A stretch of DNA of 64,000 bases from Legionella brunensis. Its GTDB lineage: Bacteria; Pseudomonadota; Gammaproteobacteria; Legionellales; Legionellaceae. The DNA lies in assembly GCF_001467025.1 (NCBI RefSeq), contig NZ_LNXV01000036.1:55398-119397 (forward strand). The letters are read 5' to 3'. The notes under the pieces were generated by a model. It searched no databases. It had not been told where the DNA came from and saw only the letters and a list, made by a program, of their open reading frames with translations. This document shows positions 17,512 through 28,457 of this stretch, in pieces; the first letter of the stretch is position 1, and each line of letters begins with the position of its first letter. The position numbers and the translations under genes are program-made.

Positions 17512-18249
17512 ATGAAAATAAGCAAGCTGCGCACCCAATGGATAATATTTTTATCATTTTTTTATACAGCTGATGCCTGCATGCGCTCTATACTAAAACG
17601 CTTTACCGGTAAAACAACAAGAACTTGGGTGGATAAAACCATTCATAACTGGGCCAATCATTTACTTAATCTTGTTGGTGTAAAGTGCAAGGTAATTAAT
17701 CCATATGGCGTTGAGCCTAAAACAGGCGAAGCGACCATCATTATGTGTAATCACAGCAGCTTATACGATATCCCCATTAGTTTTAAAGCCTTCCCGAATC
17801 ACTCTATTCGTATGCTAGCCAAAAAAGAATTATCGAAAATTCCTATCATGGGCAAAGGCATGATGGCTGCGGAATTCCCTTTCATTGATCGCAAACATAG
17901 GCATCAAGCGATTAAGGATCTAGAGGCCATGCATAAATTACTGGAAAGCGGTATTGTAATGTGGATAGCACCTGAAGGGACTCGTTCCAAAGATGGCAAG
18001 CTTGCCGCATTTAAAAAGGGAGCCTTTATCACAGCAATTGAAGCAAAAGCGACTATTATCCCCATTGGCATAAGAGGAGCTTACCATATTTTACCTGCAC
18101 GAACGACACAAATTAATATTAATCAAACTGCTGAAATACATATCGGCCAACCTATTGATGCCTCTCAATACAGTCCAGAAAATAAAGAGGAATTAGTAAA
18201 GCGCGTTCATCAGTCTATGGAGAAGCTTGTTGGGGAGCAAGGCTCTTGA
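17512..18249 (+). CDS. plsC: 1-acyl-sn-glycerol-3-phosphate acyltransferase (PlsC family)
   Basis: Transfers an acyl group to lysophosphatidic acid, giving phosphatidic acid for phospholipid synthesis at the inner membrane. It is 245 aa. The HxxxxD catalytic motif is NHSSLYD (His81, Asp86), the second block contains FPFIDR (122-127), and the phosphate-binding block is PEGTRS (154-159). One N-terminal hydrophobic stretch (IIFLSFFYTA) anchors it. It diverges from the beta-lactamase gene. It could act on another lyso-lipid, since Legionella genomes often carry more than one PlsC-like protein. Confidence 0.9.
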   Translation: MKISKLRTQWIIFLSFFYTADACMRSILKRFTGKTTRTWVDKTIHNWANHLLNLVGVKCKVINPYGVEPKTGEATIIMCNHSSLYDIPISFKAFPNHSIRMLAKKELSKIPIMGKGMMAAEFPFIDRKHRHQAIKDLEAMHKLLESGIVMWIAPEGTRSKDGKLAAFKKGAFITAIEAKATIIPIGIRGAYHILPARTTQININQTAEIHIGQPIDASQYSPENKEELVKRVHQSMEKLVGEQGS

Positions 18250-18277
18250 GATTGACCAGACTAAATCTCAAGAACTG

Positions 18278-20580
<2,303 letters not shown>

Positions 20581-20624
20581 CTATTATAAGATGTGACACC
20601 ACGTAAATGGAATTAGGAGATGCA

Positions 20625-21353
20625 ATGACTGCTATTAAATCAACTTTATTTGGTTCCTTTCTTTTGTTAACAGCCTGCACCCCTCGTCCAACAATGGAGG
20701 CGCCGTCTACTTATGGTTCTTCAAAAGCAACAACAACTGAAACTGCGCCGATGGCAGAGCAGACAACAGCTACAAACATAGAAAAAACCACTGATAAATC
20801 ACTAACAACCAAGGCACAAGCGAATAACGCCGCAATAGAAACAATAAAAACAACAAAAATAGCTGCGACATCTTCAGCAAGCGCTGTCTCTTCCTGGGAA
20901 ATTTCAGGGGCAATGGCTGCACGCAGCAAAAAGAAGGGTTGGAATGTCTCTATTAATTGGCTCCAACGCGGAATGGGGCATTATCAAATTCGCTTATTTG
21001 GACCACTAGGAAGCGGCACCGTTCTTATTAATAAAACAGGAGGTGTAATTACTTTTCGTGATGGCCCCAAAACAGCCTCTTCATCTAATGCCGAAGAGTT
21101 ATTGAAACAACAAACCGGCATCCGACTCCCTGTTAATAGCCTTTATTATTGGGTCAGAGGTCTACCCGCTCCTGGTCATGTTCAAGGAGAAAAACGTGAT
21201 GACGCTCACCGTCTACTCGTTTTAAAACAAAGTGGATATATCATCGATTATGGCCAATATACAAGTGTTGGTAAGACGGTTCTTCCCAGTGTTATCAAGT
21301 TACAAGGTAACGGAGTTTTTATAAAACTTGTTATTAAGCGCTGGCGGATCTAG
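20625..21353 (+). CDS. lolB: Outer-membrane lipoprotein LolB
   Basis: Receives lipoproteins from LolA and inserts them in the outer membrane. It is 242 aa, with a lipoprotein signal peptide ending LLTAC (lipidated Cys about residue 18). A Thr/Ala-rich linker of about 70 residues follows, unusually long for LolB, and then the conserved beta-barrel domain: WEISGAMAARSKKKGWNVSI, GTVLINKTGG and LYYWVRGLPAPG. The start is ATG 20625, five bases after GGAGA; an in-frame ATG at 20607 lies before the ribosome site. ispE, which commonly follows lolB, is absent; a tRNA gene and prs follow. Confidence 0.9.
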   Translation: MTAIKSTLFGSFLLLTACTPRPTMEAPSTYGSSKATTTETAPMAEQTTATNIEKTTDKSLTTKAQANNAAIETIKTTKIAATSSASAVSSWEISGAMAARSKKKGWNVSINWLQRGMGHYQIRLFGPLGSGTVLINKTGGVITFRDGPKTASSSNAEELLKQQTGIRLPVNSLYYWVRGLPAPGHVQGEKRDDAHRLLVLKQSGYIIDYGQYTSVGKTVLPSVIKLQGNGVFIKLVIKRWRI

Positions 21354-21368
21354 TGTTAATGCCATTAT

Positions 21369-21399
21369 TAGGTCAGGCTTAATCCCAAAGTCTGACCTA
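21369..21399 (+). terminator. Probable terminator hairpin after lolB
   Basis: TAGGTCAG (21369-21376) pairs with CTGACCTA (21392-21399), with further pairs inside (CTT/AAG), 15 bp after the lolB stop. The downstream tract is only moderately T-rich. Confidence 0.55.
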
Positions 21400-21485
21400 T
21401 ATCTCGATTTTAATACGACCATTATCAAAACTTGATTATTAATAGTATCGATAAATCAGCCATTATCTACTTAAGCAAAAATTGT

Positions 21486-21514
21486 TTGACAAGACCTCAA
21501 ATACTTTGCAAAAT
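21486..21514 (+). promoter_or_regulatory. Candidate promoter of tRNA-Gln
   Basis: A perfect -35 TTGACA at 21486-21491 is followed after 17 bp by CAAAAT (21509-21514), a poor -10 with 4 of 6 matches. It lies about 60 bp before the tRNA. Confidence 0.35.
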
Positions 21515-21575
21515 ACGCACGTTTGCAGAAATGCATATGTTCACGGATGAATGATAGAAGAATCTAACAACTTAT

Positions 21576-21650
21576 TGGGGTGTCGCCAAGCGGTAAGGCA
21601 CAGGGTTTTGATCCCTGCATACCTAGGTTCGAATCCTAGCACCCCAGCCA
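21576..21650 (+). tRNA. tRNA-Gln (anticodon UUG)
   Basis: A 75-nt cloverleaf with encoded CCA. The acceptor TGGGGTG pairs with CACCCCA, followed by G and CCA. The anticodon stem CAGGG/CCCTG encloses the loop TTTTGAT (anticodon TTG, Gln). The T arm is CTAGG-TTCGAAT-CCTAG. It reads CAA/CAG codons. It is located between lolB and prs. Confidence 0.96.
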
Positions 21651-21678
21651 CAATCTTGTTGATTCAAGTAAACAGACG

Positions 21679-21752
21679 GCAGAAGATACCCGGGAAGGAT
21701 GCGTTCACCGGATCGCTAAAATAATAATTATATCTTTCTGGCTGTCTTCTGC
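21679..21752 (+). repeat. Long-range inverted repeat in the prs leader
   Basis: GCAGAAGA (21679-21686) and TCTTCTGC (21745-21752) can pair across 58 nt in the leader between tRNA-Gln and prs. This could fold the 5' untranslated region or mark the processing point between the tRNA and the prs message. The function is unproven. Confidence 0.35.
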
Positions 21753-21799
21753 TATGTGTTTAAGTTACCTGATTAAACTCAATCAAAGGTTTTTTGCAC

Positions 21800-22747
21800 A
21801 TGTCGACAATGATGATCTTTACCGGCAATGCTAATCCAGAGCTGGCTCTTAAAATAGCTTCTCATTTACAAATTCCTATTGGTCAAGCTTCGGTAGGTAC
21901 TTTCAGCGATGGGGAAACCATGGTTGAAATTCTTGAAAATGTACGCGGTCGCGACGTGTTCATTATTCAATCTACGTGCTCGCCATCGAATGATAATTTG
22001 ATGGAATTACTCATTATGGCTGACGCATTAAGGCGTTCGTCAGCAGGTCGAATTACCGCTGTAGTTCCCTATTTTGGCTATGCTCGCCAAGATCGCCGGG
22101 TTCGTTCTGCGCGTGTTCCAATTACGGCCAAAGTAGTCGCTGATATGATGGCCTCCGTGGGTATTTGCCGTGTCCTTACCGTTGATTTACATGCCGATCA
22201 AATTCAGGGCTTTTTCTATATGCCAGTTGATAACGTGTATTCAACACCAATCTTGCTGGAAGATATTAAGCAACAAAATCTCTCTAACCTCATGGTAGTT
22301 TCTCCTGATGTAGGAGGGGTTGTTCGTGCACGAGCCATGGCAAAACAACTCAATGATGCGGACCTATCCATTATTGATAAACGTCGCAGTGGCCCTAATA
22401 AATCAGAAGTTATGCACATTATTGGGGAACCTGCTGGCAGACATTGCATTATTATTGATGATATCGTTGACACTGCCGGTACACTTTGCTCAGCAGCTTT
22501 TCAATTAAAACAGAATGGGGCAACCAGCGTACGTGCCTACATCACTCATCCAGTTTTATCCGGTCCTGCAGTCAACAATATTGTTAATTCCTCATTAGAT
22601 GAAGTTGTAGTGACGGACACAATTCCACTTTCAGAGGCCGCAAAGCAGTGTAAAAAAATTAGAGTAGTCAGTCTTGCAGATATGCTTGCACAAGCCATCA
22701 AACGCGTAAATGTTGAAGAATCAGTAAGTTCGATGTTCGCAGAATAA
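21800..22747 (+). CDS. prs: Ribose-phosphate pyrophosphokinase
   Basis: Makes phosphoribosyl pyrophosphate from ribose 5-phosphate and ATP for purine, pyrimidine, NAD, His and Trp synthesis. It is 315 aa. Family signatures are [10 protein letters not shown] near the N terminus, the ATP loop [10 protein letters not shown] (about residues 94-103), the metal/ATP flexible loop [14 protein letters not shown] and the PRPP-binding loop [14 protein letters not shown] (about 214-227). The start is ATG 21800 ([14 protein letters not shown]); a TTG two codons earlier is not needed. Confidence 0.97.
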   Translation: MSTMMIFTGNANPELALKIASHLQIPIGQASVGTFSDGETMVEILENVRGRDVFIIQSTCSPSNDNLMELLIMADALRRSSAGRITAVVPYFGYARQDRRVRSARVPITAKVVADMMASVGICRVLTVDLHADQIQGFFYMPVDNVYSTPILLEDIKQQNLSNLMVVSPDVGGVVRARAMAKQLNDADLSIIDKRRSGPNKSEVMHIIGEPAGRHCIIIDDIVDTAGTLCSAAFQLKQNGATSVRAYITHPVLSGPAVNNIVNSSLDEVVVTDTIPLSEAAKQCKKIRVVSLADMLAQAIKRVNVEESVSSMFAE

Positions 22748-22926
22748 TATTAGGAACGCAGCATGATGTGTTTTTTTTATGCCTGCGCTCTTAAGTTCTA
22801 TTTTACACGCGCTTACCATTGTGGATAGAAAAGCCAAGAAATACTTAACGCCGCTCTTATATTAACTTGTAATTTTTGCACTGCAACGTTTAATTTAATT
22901 ACTCATAATTATGACGGAACGTCTGG

Positions 22927-22956
22927 GCAAAAAAAAGGGAAGATAACTCTTCCCTT
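22927..22956 (-). terminator. Intrinsic terminator of fis
   Basis: AAGGGAAGA (22935-22943) and TCTTCCCTT (22948-22956) form a perfect 9-bp stem with a 4-nt loop. Read on the minus strand it is followed by eight T residues. It lies directly after the fis stop. Confidence 0.9.
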
Positions 22957-22978
22957 GATACTTCGCAATACGCGAAAG

Positions 22979-23260
22979 TTAATCTCTGGTACCAACATAT
23001 TTGTCATCAAAATAACGACGTAGCTTGGTTCTTAGCGTTCCTCTGCTGATTCCAAGCATGATTGCCGCGCGTGATTGGTTATATTTACAATGCTCCATAA
23101 CAGCGCGGAACAATGGTGTTTCAATCTCTTCAAGAACAAATTGGTACAGATCAACAGGATCAGTTCCCTTGAGCTCGGCGAAATATTTCTGCACTGATTG
23201 AGTGACACTCTCTGCCAGTGACATAGTTGCATCCCCAGCTTCATTACTGATTGTTGTCAT
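22979..23260 (-). CDS. fis: Fis family DNA-binding protein
   Basis: A small nucleoid-associated regulator, 93 aa. The C-terminal Fis-type helix-turn-helix is clear: VMEHCKYNQSRAAIMLGISR followed by TLRTKLRRYF. The preceding helices (VQKYFAELKG, LYQFVLEEIETPLF) match the dimerisation core. The ATG at 23260 is preceded by AAGGAGGAG. An upstream Met at 23308 is discarded because that ribosome site would lie inside the gene. Legionella genomes carry several fis paralogues, and which one this is cannot be told here. The gene stands alone (no dusB in front) with its own terminator. Confidence 0.9.
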   Translation of the reverse strand: MTTISNEAGDATMSLAESVTQSVQKYFAELKGTDPVDLYQFVLEEIETPLFRAVMEHCKYNQSRAAIMLGISRGTLRTKLRRYFDDKYVGTRD

Positions 23261-23407
23261 TCTTTTTAACTCCTCCTTTAAAAACGAGCATATTACCGAA
23301 TCGGCCAATTCCTGACAAGTATAGAGTTTGTAAATTTAGTTTAAAATCAGGAATCAGACAGTGAGCCTAGTTAGACTAGGCTCATCCGATATTTCCGTTG
23401 CTTCCCA

Positions 23408-24886
23408 TTAAAACTTCATCATCTCAGGGCTATATGGTTTACCATTAATTGTAAATTGCCCTTGATTGAGACTGACCTCAACCACATAATCAGTACCTTG
23501 TTGAGCCAAGACACCATTCTGAACTAATGTTGCCAATTGTTTGTCAGCGAGCGTTACTGCTTGCTGCGAGACATCACTAGAATTAGCGGCTGCCTGAGCA
23601 CTAGCATCTGGATTGCTTTGTGGTTGTATTTTTTGCGTAATTTCTTGTTGTTGGTCATTTTGTTGAGTTTGCGGTGACATCATTTTTTGCTTGATAGACT
23701 CTGTCACCAATTGCTTAACAACAACCGCAGGAACCCTTAATTTACCATTGCCTTGAATTTTTTGTATTAACTCAAATGGATTACCCATATCACCTTTGGG
23801 CAGAGAAACCATTAAGCTACCTTCGATCGTACCTTGAGGCATCACAAAATTCATCTCAGTAATTTCAAATTCAGCACCTTTGCTAAACAACTTAGGTAAC
23901 TCTGGCAACATAGCCAGCATCGCACGTTGACGCTCAGCATCAGTACCTTGTTGTACTTGCTGTGCTTGAGTATTCAGTCTAGCAAGAGCATCCGCGTCAA
24001 GATTACGAATTGCAACTTCGAGATTACCTGGGCCATAGGTTTTATCATTTGTTATGATTTTTTCTACGGAAGTTTTGAAGTGAGAGCTGAACAAACCATC
24101 TTCTATATCAGAGTCAGAATGGATATCAAATTGCCCCAGTTCAAATAACTTCTTGTCGCTATCCATCACGACAAATGATGGGAAAGACAAGCTAGCATCA
24201 CCTAAGAATAAACCTTTATCGGTCTTATGAAGATTATATTCGCTAGTGATGGTGGACATCTTTGTATTGACTTGATCTTTCTTGAAAGTCAAACCGTCGA
24301 TAGTAATGTTACCACCAACCTTGTCTAAATCTGAAGAAACATTAGTTGACGTAGACATTCCTAACCATTCAAACGTAGCATTGCCTTCTTTTGCAAATAA
24401 CTTGAATGCAGGTACAGACATGTCGATACTACTATTACCCAAGTAATTTACAAAAAAACTGATTGCCAGTGTTGGCTTCGTTGATTCATTGGTAAATAGT
24501 GAATTAAATTGTTCTACATACTCTGGAGGCATAGCTAAATCAGTGTGGGCAAATCCCAATCCAAACTTAACCCCTTGATTAGAAAATATTACTGGGCCAT
24601 GGTAGATAGTAACCGGCATCTGCATTTTAAAATCTTTTGCAGGAATTGTTTGAGTCTGACCATTGTTTTGTATAGTTTGCTCAGGGATATGAACGCGCCA
24701 ATCAAACATGGCTTTTGAAGTAAACCATCCACGCTTATATTCCACAATTTGAGCGGCTAATCCATTCGAGCGATTGATAAAGTTAAGACTTTCCTTAACC
24801 TTTTGCTCGGTAAGATAACCCATTCCATAATAAGAGCCGAGGACTAGAGCAGCTAAGATAACCACTAATCCTATGAATTTTTTCAT
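23408..24886 (-). CDS. DUF945 (YdgA-like) family protein
   Basis: A 492-residue periplasm-facing protein with a single N-terminal membrane anchor (FIGLVVILAALVLGSYYGMG). It has the DUF945 opening: TEQKVKESLNFIN and YKRGWFTSKA. The middle is beta-rich, a Gln-rich spacer occupies about residues 395-430, and the end is VSLNQGQFTINGKPY. The family's role is unknown; the fold suggests a lipid- or envelope-associated function. It lies alone between fis and an MFS gene. Confidence 0.85.
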   Translation of the reverse strand: MKKFIGLVVILAALVLGSYYGMGYLTEQKVKESLNFINRSNGLAAQIVEYKRGWFTSKAMFDWRVHIPEQTIQNNGQTQTIPAKDFKMQMPVTIYHGPVIFSNQGVKFGLGFAHTDLAMPPEYVEQFNSLFTNESTKPTLAISFFVNYLGNSSIDMSVPAFKLFAKEGNATFEWLGMSTSTNVSSDLDKVGGNITIDGLTFKKDQVNTKMSTITSEYNLHKTDKGLFLGDASLSFPSFVVMDSDKKLFELGQFDIHSDSDIEDGLFSSHFKTSVEKIITNDKTYGPGNLEVAIRNLDADALARLNTQAQQVQQGTDAERQRAMLAMLPELPKLFSKGAEFEITEMNFVMPQGTIEGSLMVSLPKGDMGNPFELIQKIQGNGKLRVPAVVVKQLVTESIKQKMMSPQTQQNDQQQEITQKIQPQSNPDASAQAAANSSDVSQQAVTLADKQLATLVQNGVLAQQGTDYVVEVSLNQGQFTINGKPYSPEMMKF

Positions 24887-25005
24887 ATTATCTCCGTGTT
24901 AGTATCAGCCTCTATGACGAGAGTATCAAACAGATGAGAGGCACCGCCATAATTAAAACACGAGATTCACGAACTAGCAAAAGATATTACAAAAAAAATT
25001 CATAG

Positions 25006-25061
25006 TTGACAGTTACTTACTTTGGTCTATTGATATCCACCACAATAAGAGTAACTGTCAA
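25006..25061. repeat. 11-bp perfect inverted repeat with structured loop
   Basis: TTGACAGTTAC (25006-25016) and GTAACTGTCAA (25051-25061) are exact reverse complements. Inside the 34-nt loop CTATTG and CAATAAG can extend the stem. It lies 8 bp after the MFS transporter stop. It has no T-run, so it is either an unusual terminator or a small palindromic repeat element. Confidence 0.5.
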
Positions 25062-25068
25062 TACAAAG

Positions 25069-26367
25069 TTATAGCTTGCGAATGGGTTTGCAGTAAGTTT
25101 CTTTTACTGTAAAAGCTAAAATTAAAGCAACTAGCGAGCACACAGGGAGGATTTTTAATCCAGCCTGGAAATCTGAAAGCAACAATGTTTCAACATTGTA
25201 AGCACGAGGCCCCGAGACTAAATCCACTAAACGCCCAACTAAAGGTTGCATTAATGCGCCAACAAAAATGGAAATCATGTTAGTAAAGGCAATAGAAGTA
25301 CCCACAACATTGCTTTCATGAATTTCAGTTGAGACAGCATAAGCAATTGCTACACCAGTGTTAGTTACGCCGAAAACAAAAAAGATAATATAGGCCGTTG
25401 TTTTATCAAGATGCGGATAAAACACAAATAAAGAAGTCAATATGATTCCACAGAGTGCAGAAAAAATCATCAAAGGCTTTCTTCGTCCCATCTTATCAGA
25501 TAACCAACCTGATAAAGGCCCGCTTATCCCCCAACCAATAAAAATCAATCCAGTTGCAAAAGCGGCAGCGTGGGCTGTTAAACCACGACCATATTGCAAA
25601 TATGCAGGGCCAATCGCTTCGCCAATGACAGCAGTAGGACCAAATAAAAAGCCGGCATACAGCGCGTTAAGCCAGGTTTGACGGTGAGACAAGACAATCC
25701 GCAAACTGCTAAGAATGCTAATTCTTGGTTCACTTTTCTTTAATTCATGTCGCTTAGCACCTGGCTTATCCTGAACAAATTGATATAAGAGCCCTGCTAA
25801 CGCGATAAACAAAAAGGCAATGATGAGCATGCTATGCCGCCAACCCACATTAGCTACTAAAAATGAAACGGGCGCTTCACCTGCAGCCGCCCCCAACATG
25901 CCTAAGGCTTGTGTCAAACCAGATAATAAACCAAGCATTGCAGGAGGAAACCAAGATGTTGCTAAGCGTAGGGAACTCACAAAAGCGAATGCTGCACTAA
26001 AACCAATTAACATACGCCCTACTGACGCCATAGCCAAGCCATCAGCCAAGCCGAAGACACCACATCCCAGAGCAGTTATTAGCGACATAACTGTTAATAT
26101 CGCGCGAATACTTAGGCGGTCAACGGTAAGACCCACTGGAATCTGCATGAGTATATACGGAAAGTAAAACGATGCGGTTAGAATTCCAAAACCTGCCTCA
26201 TTAATGCCAAAATCGATTTGCAAACTTCGATGCATGACTCCAGGGGCTACCCGCGCCATGTAATCGGAAAAATAAAATGCTGCCGCTAATCCCCATACAA
26301 TCCAGGCAAATCCTAGATGATTGATACGACCCGCTTTTTCACTCTGAGACATTGCTATCATATTCAT
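25069..26367 (-). CDS. Major facilitator superfamily transporter
   Basis: A 432-aa inner-membrane protein with 12 predicted membrane segments in two halves and the MFS loop motif PVGLTVDRLSIRAIL between segments 2 and 3, repeated as GWLSDKMGRRKPLM in the second half. The opening FYFSDYMARVAPGVM is common in Legionella and Coxiella transporters, including the Pht group that imports amino acids or nucleosides. The substrate here cannot be assigned. It is not in an obvious operon. The start could also be ATG 26352. Confidence 0.85.
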   Translation of the reverse strand: MNMIAMSQSEKAGRINHLGFAWIVWGLAAAFYFSDYMARVAPGVMHRSLQIDFGINEAGFGILTASFYFPYILMQIPVGLTVDRLSIRAILTVMSLITALGCGVFGLADGLAMASVGRMLIGFSAAFAFVSSLRLATSWFPPAMLGLLSGLTQALGMLGAAAGEAPVSFLVANVGWRHSMLIIAFLFIALAGLLYQFVQDKPGAKRHELKKSEPRISILSSLRIVLSHRQTWLNALYAGFLFGPTAVIGEAIGPAYLQYGRGLTAHAAAFATGLIFIGWGISGPLSGWLSDKMGRRKPLMIFSALCGIILTSLFVFYPHLDKTTAYIIFFVFGVTNTGVAIAYAVSTEIHESNVVGTSIAFTNMISIFVGALMQPLVGRLVDLVSGPRAYNVETLLLSDFQAGLKILPVCSLVALILAFTVKETYCKPIRKL

Positions 26368-26615
26368 AAATTCACTCTATTACCGTTTCCATCCTAAATG
26401 AATCTGAAATAACTCGTATAAAAACAGTAGGTTGGTCATTAAATTAGCAAAATTCAATTCTACATTATACTGCTACCGACAATTATTTCAACACATTGCT
26501 CGTTCTGGAACTTAACACTTTTATAGCTAGGTGTATATCTATTTCGGATTTGACCTTTTTGCAGAAATTAACTTTTATCTCCGATATAATGCACATTTTT
26601 TAACTTGGTACCATC

Positions 26616-27002
26616 ATGAATGAGCTCGAACTAGCCATTAAAAATGCTTTAAATTCAGAAGGTGGCAACAACGAAGCCAATAAAGCCTATCTTGAATTTA
26701 TTAAGGCAAATTTTATTATCCCGATTAATAAAAACTCCAGTACAGAAGAACCAGAGGTGCTCTATTTAGAGCATGATAAACAATTTTTCCTACCTGTTTT
26801 TACAAGCACTGATTACCTTGATGGTTGGGCGGCAGAAATTCGTAATGATATTCACTTGCTGAAGCTATCTGGTGTTGATTTGCTAAAAGGCATAGGCGAA
26901 GGAGTAACCGTTTGTTTGAACATAGGTAGCCCTATTTACAAAGAATTTAACCCAGCTGAATTGGCAAGAATGAGAAGTATGATCTTAAAATTATTTAAGT
27001 AA
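26616..27002 (+). CDS. SseB-like domain protein
   Basis: A 128-residue soluble protein. The pattern LEHDKQFFLPVFTSTDYLDG followed by VCLNIGSPIYKEFNPAELARM matches the N-terminal SseB domain, a small alpha/beta module of unclear role in many bacteria. It sits convergent with the next gene across a terminator. The assignment is from motif memory and is moderate only. No secretion signal is evident. Confidence 0.6.
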   Translation: MNELELAIKNALNSEGGNNEANKAYLEFIKANFIIPINKNSSTEEPEVLYLEHDKQFFLPVFTSTDYLDGWAAEIRNDIHLLKLSGVDLLKGIGEGVTVCLNIGSPIYKEFNPAELARMRSMILKLFK

Positions 27003-27004
27003 AT

Positions 27005-27031
27005 AAAAGGGCAGGTAAAACCTGCCCCTTT
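27005..27031. terminator. Bidirectional terminator hairpin
   Basis: GGGCAGGT (27009-27016), loop AAA, ACCTGCCC (27020-27027), with A-rich sequence before and CTTT after. It separates the convergent SseB-like gene and the RMF-like gene. Confidence 0.8.
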
Positions 27032-27051
27032 ACCACATTGACCTACTCTGA

Positions 27052-27438
27052 TTAGGCAACCAAATCAAGGACTTGATAACCTACAACAGCAGTTGCAGCA
27101 ATGGCACCAGTAATCTTTAGTACCTTTGTGAGAAAGTTAGCACTGACCATATTCGTTATAGAATGATAAGAGTAATCGTTGGCAGCCTCCTTTTTGTTGG
27201 CCTCAGGCTCCAATAACTCCTCAGCCAACTCAAATAAGGGTTTTTCACCGTAAAAACCAGCCCACCAACCCTCAGCCCATTGCTCATACTCTTGGCTACC
27301 TTCCCTATAAGGATTGTTTTCTTCACTTATTTCTGCCAAAGCACATTCATAACCATAAGCATAACATTCTTCAAGGTTTGGATGTTCGATGTCAAAACGC
27401 AATTTGATATGTGGTAACAACGCAGTTATATCGTTCAT
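27052..27438 (-). CDS. Small protein with ribosome-modulation-factor-like motif; possible LetE homologue
   Basis: A 128-residue protein. Residues 26-65 carry the pattern GY-CALAE ... NPY ... W-EGWW-GFYG, which resembles ribosome modulation factor, the stationary-phase protein that dimerises 70S ribosomes. The C terminus has a hydrophobic, Ala/Val-rich segment (TGAIAATAVVGYQVLDLVA) that may be a membrane anchor, which RMF lacks. In Legionella pneumophila, as I remember it, the transmission-trait enhancer letE lies next to pdxH, the position occupied here, so this may be its homologue. That link is inference. Confidence 0.55.
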   Translation of the reverse strand: MNDITALLPHIKLRFDIEHPNLEECYAYGYECALAEISEENNPYREGSQEYEQWAEGWWAGFYGEKPLFELAEELLEPEANKKEAANDYSYHSITNMVSANFLTKVLKITGAIAATAVVGYQVLDLVA

Positions 27439-27650
27439 ATTGGTACCCTCTCTTTTTCAGCGTCTTTGTAAATTGGTTCGCTCTCTGATTTCATAAAATT
27501 GAAGTGCTTTCCTTAACAGCAACTTACACTTCTTTATCCCCATTCTACGCTCACTTCACTGCTCATCACTGCATATGTATTTTTTTTACTCTTTCTTGAC
27601 AAATAACAGCTTAAAATCGTAAGGCAATAACCTTGTAACTGATAATGCAT

Positions 27651-28310
27651 TTATGGTGCCAAACGACAATAAACCCATTCACCCTTTTTTTTGTAGTAAT
27701 AAATCCTATCGTGCAAACGATTGTTACGCCCTTGCCAGAATTCAATCCCATCTGGAATTACTAAATACCCGCCCCAATTTTCCGGTCGCACTACCGCTTT
27801 TTGGCCGTGTTCGGCAATTAATTTATTTAAAGCCTCTTCTAGAGATTTTCTATCGCTAATTTGTTGGCTTTGAGCTGAAACGATAGCACTTAATTGGCTA
27901 GCTAAAGGCCTAGAGGCAAAATAAGTATCTGATTGCTGTTGGCTCGTTCGTTTCACACGTCCTCGAACCCGCACTTGACGTGCCATTTCTGGCCAATAAA
28001 AATTTAATGCGGCATAGGGGGTATGGTTTAGCTGCAATGCTTTTATACTTTGGTAGTTCGTGTAAAAAATAAAGGCGTCTTCCTCCAATCCTTTTAATAA
28101 AACTACTCTCGAATCAGGAAAGCCCTGTTCATCAGCAGTAGAAAGAACCATTGCGGTAGGATCACTCCTTTCCACTGACAAAACTTCTTCAAACCAACGT
28201 TTAAATTGGGTTATGGGGCAATTGGATATCTCCCCTTCCGATAAAGATAACTCACCATATTCACGACGAATATCTGCTAATGTTTTCCAGTTGCCCATTC
28301 TAATACTCAT
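27651..28310 (-). CDS. pdxH: Pyridoxine/pyridoxamine 5'-phosphate oxidase
   Basis: An FMN enzyme that oxidises PNP or PMP to pyridoxal 5'-phosphate, the last step of vitamin B6 synthesis and salvage. It is 219 aa, the normal family length. Signatures are SRVVLLKG and [15 protein letters not shown] (FMN binding), [10 protein letters not shown], and the C-terminal [20 protein letters not shown] with RLHDRI. The start is ATG 28310 (MSIRMGNW); the longer frame to 28376 adds an unrelated hydrophobic stretch. Confidence 0.96.
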   Translation of the reverse strand: MSIRMGNWKTLADIRREYGELSLSEGEISNCPITQFKRWFEEVLSVERSDPTAMVLSTADEQGFPDSRVVLLKGLEEDAFIFYTNYQSIKALQLNHTPYAALNFYWPEMARQVRVRGRVKRTSQQQSDTYFASRPLASQLSAIVSAQSQQISDRKSLEEALNKLIAEHGQKAVVRPENWGGYLVIPDGIEFWQGRNNRLHDRIYYYKKKGEWVYCRLAP

Positions 28311-28457
28311 TGCTAATGTTTTAGGTATTAAATGGTATACAAAAACATGAGGCATAAACAATAAATAAGATTCCAAGTATTTTTTTGGATACTTAATGTT
28401 TTCTTAATAATAATCCTATACCATAGAGTCCGTCTTCATGTCTATTTAAGAAACAGA

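Noticed and set aside
22765..22800. Imperfect GC-rich hairpin with a T-run after prs, considered as a terminator
   Set aside because: The stem has a bulge and the T-run lies in the loop and not after the stem, so it does not fit an intrinsic terminator.
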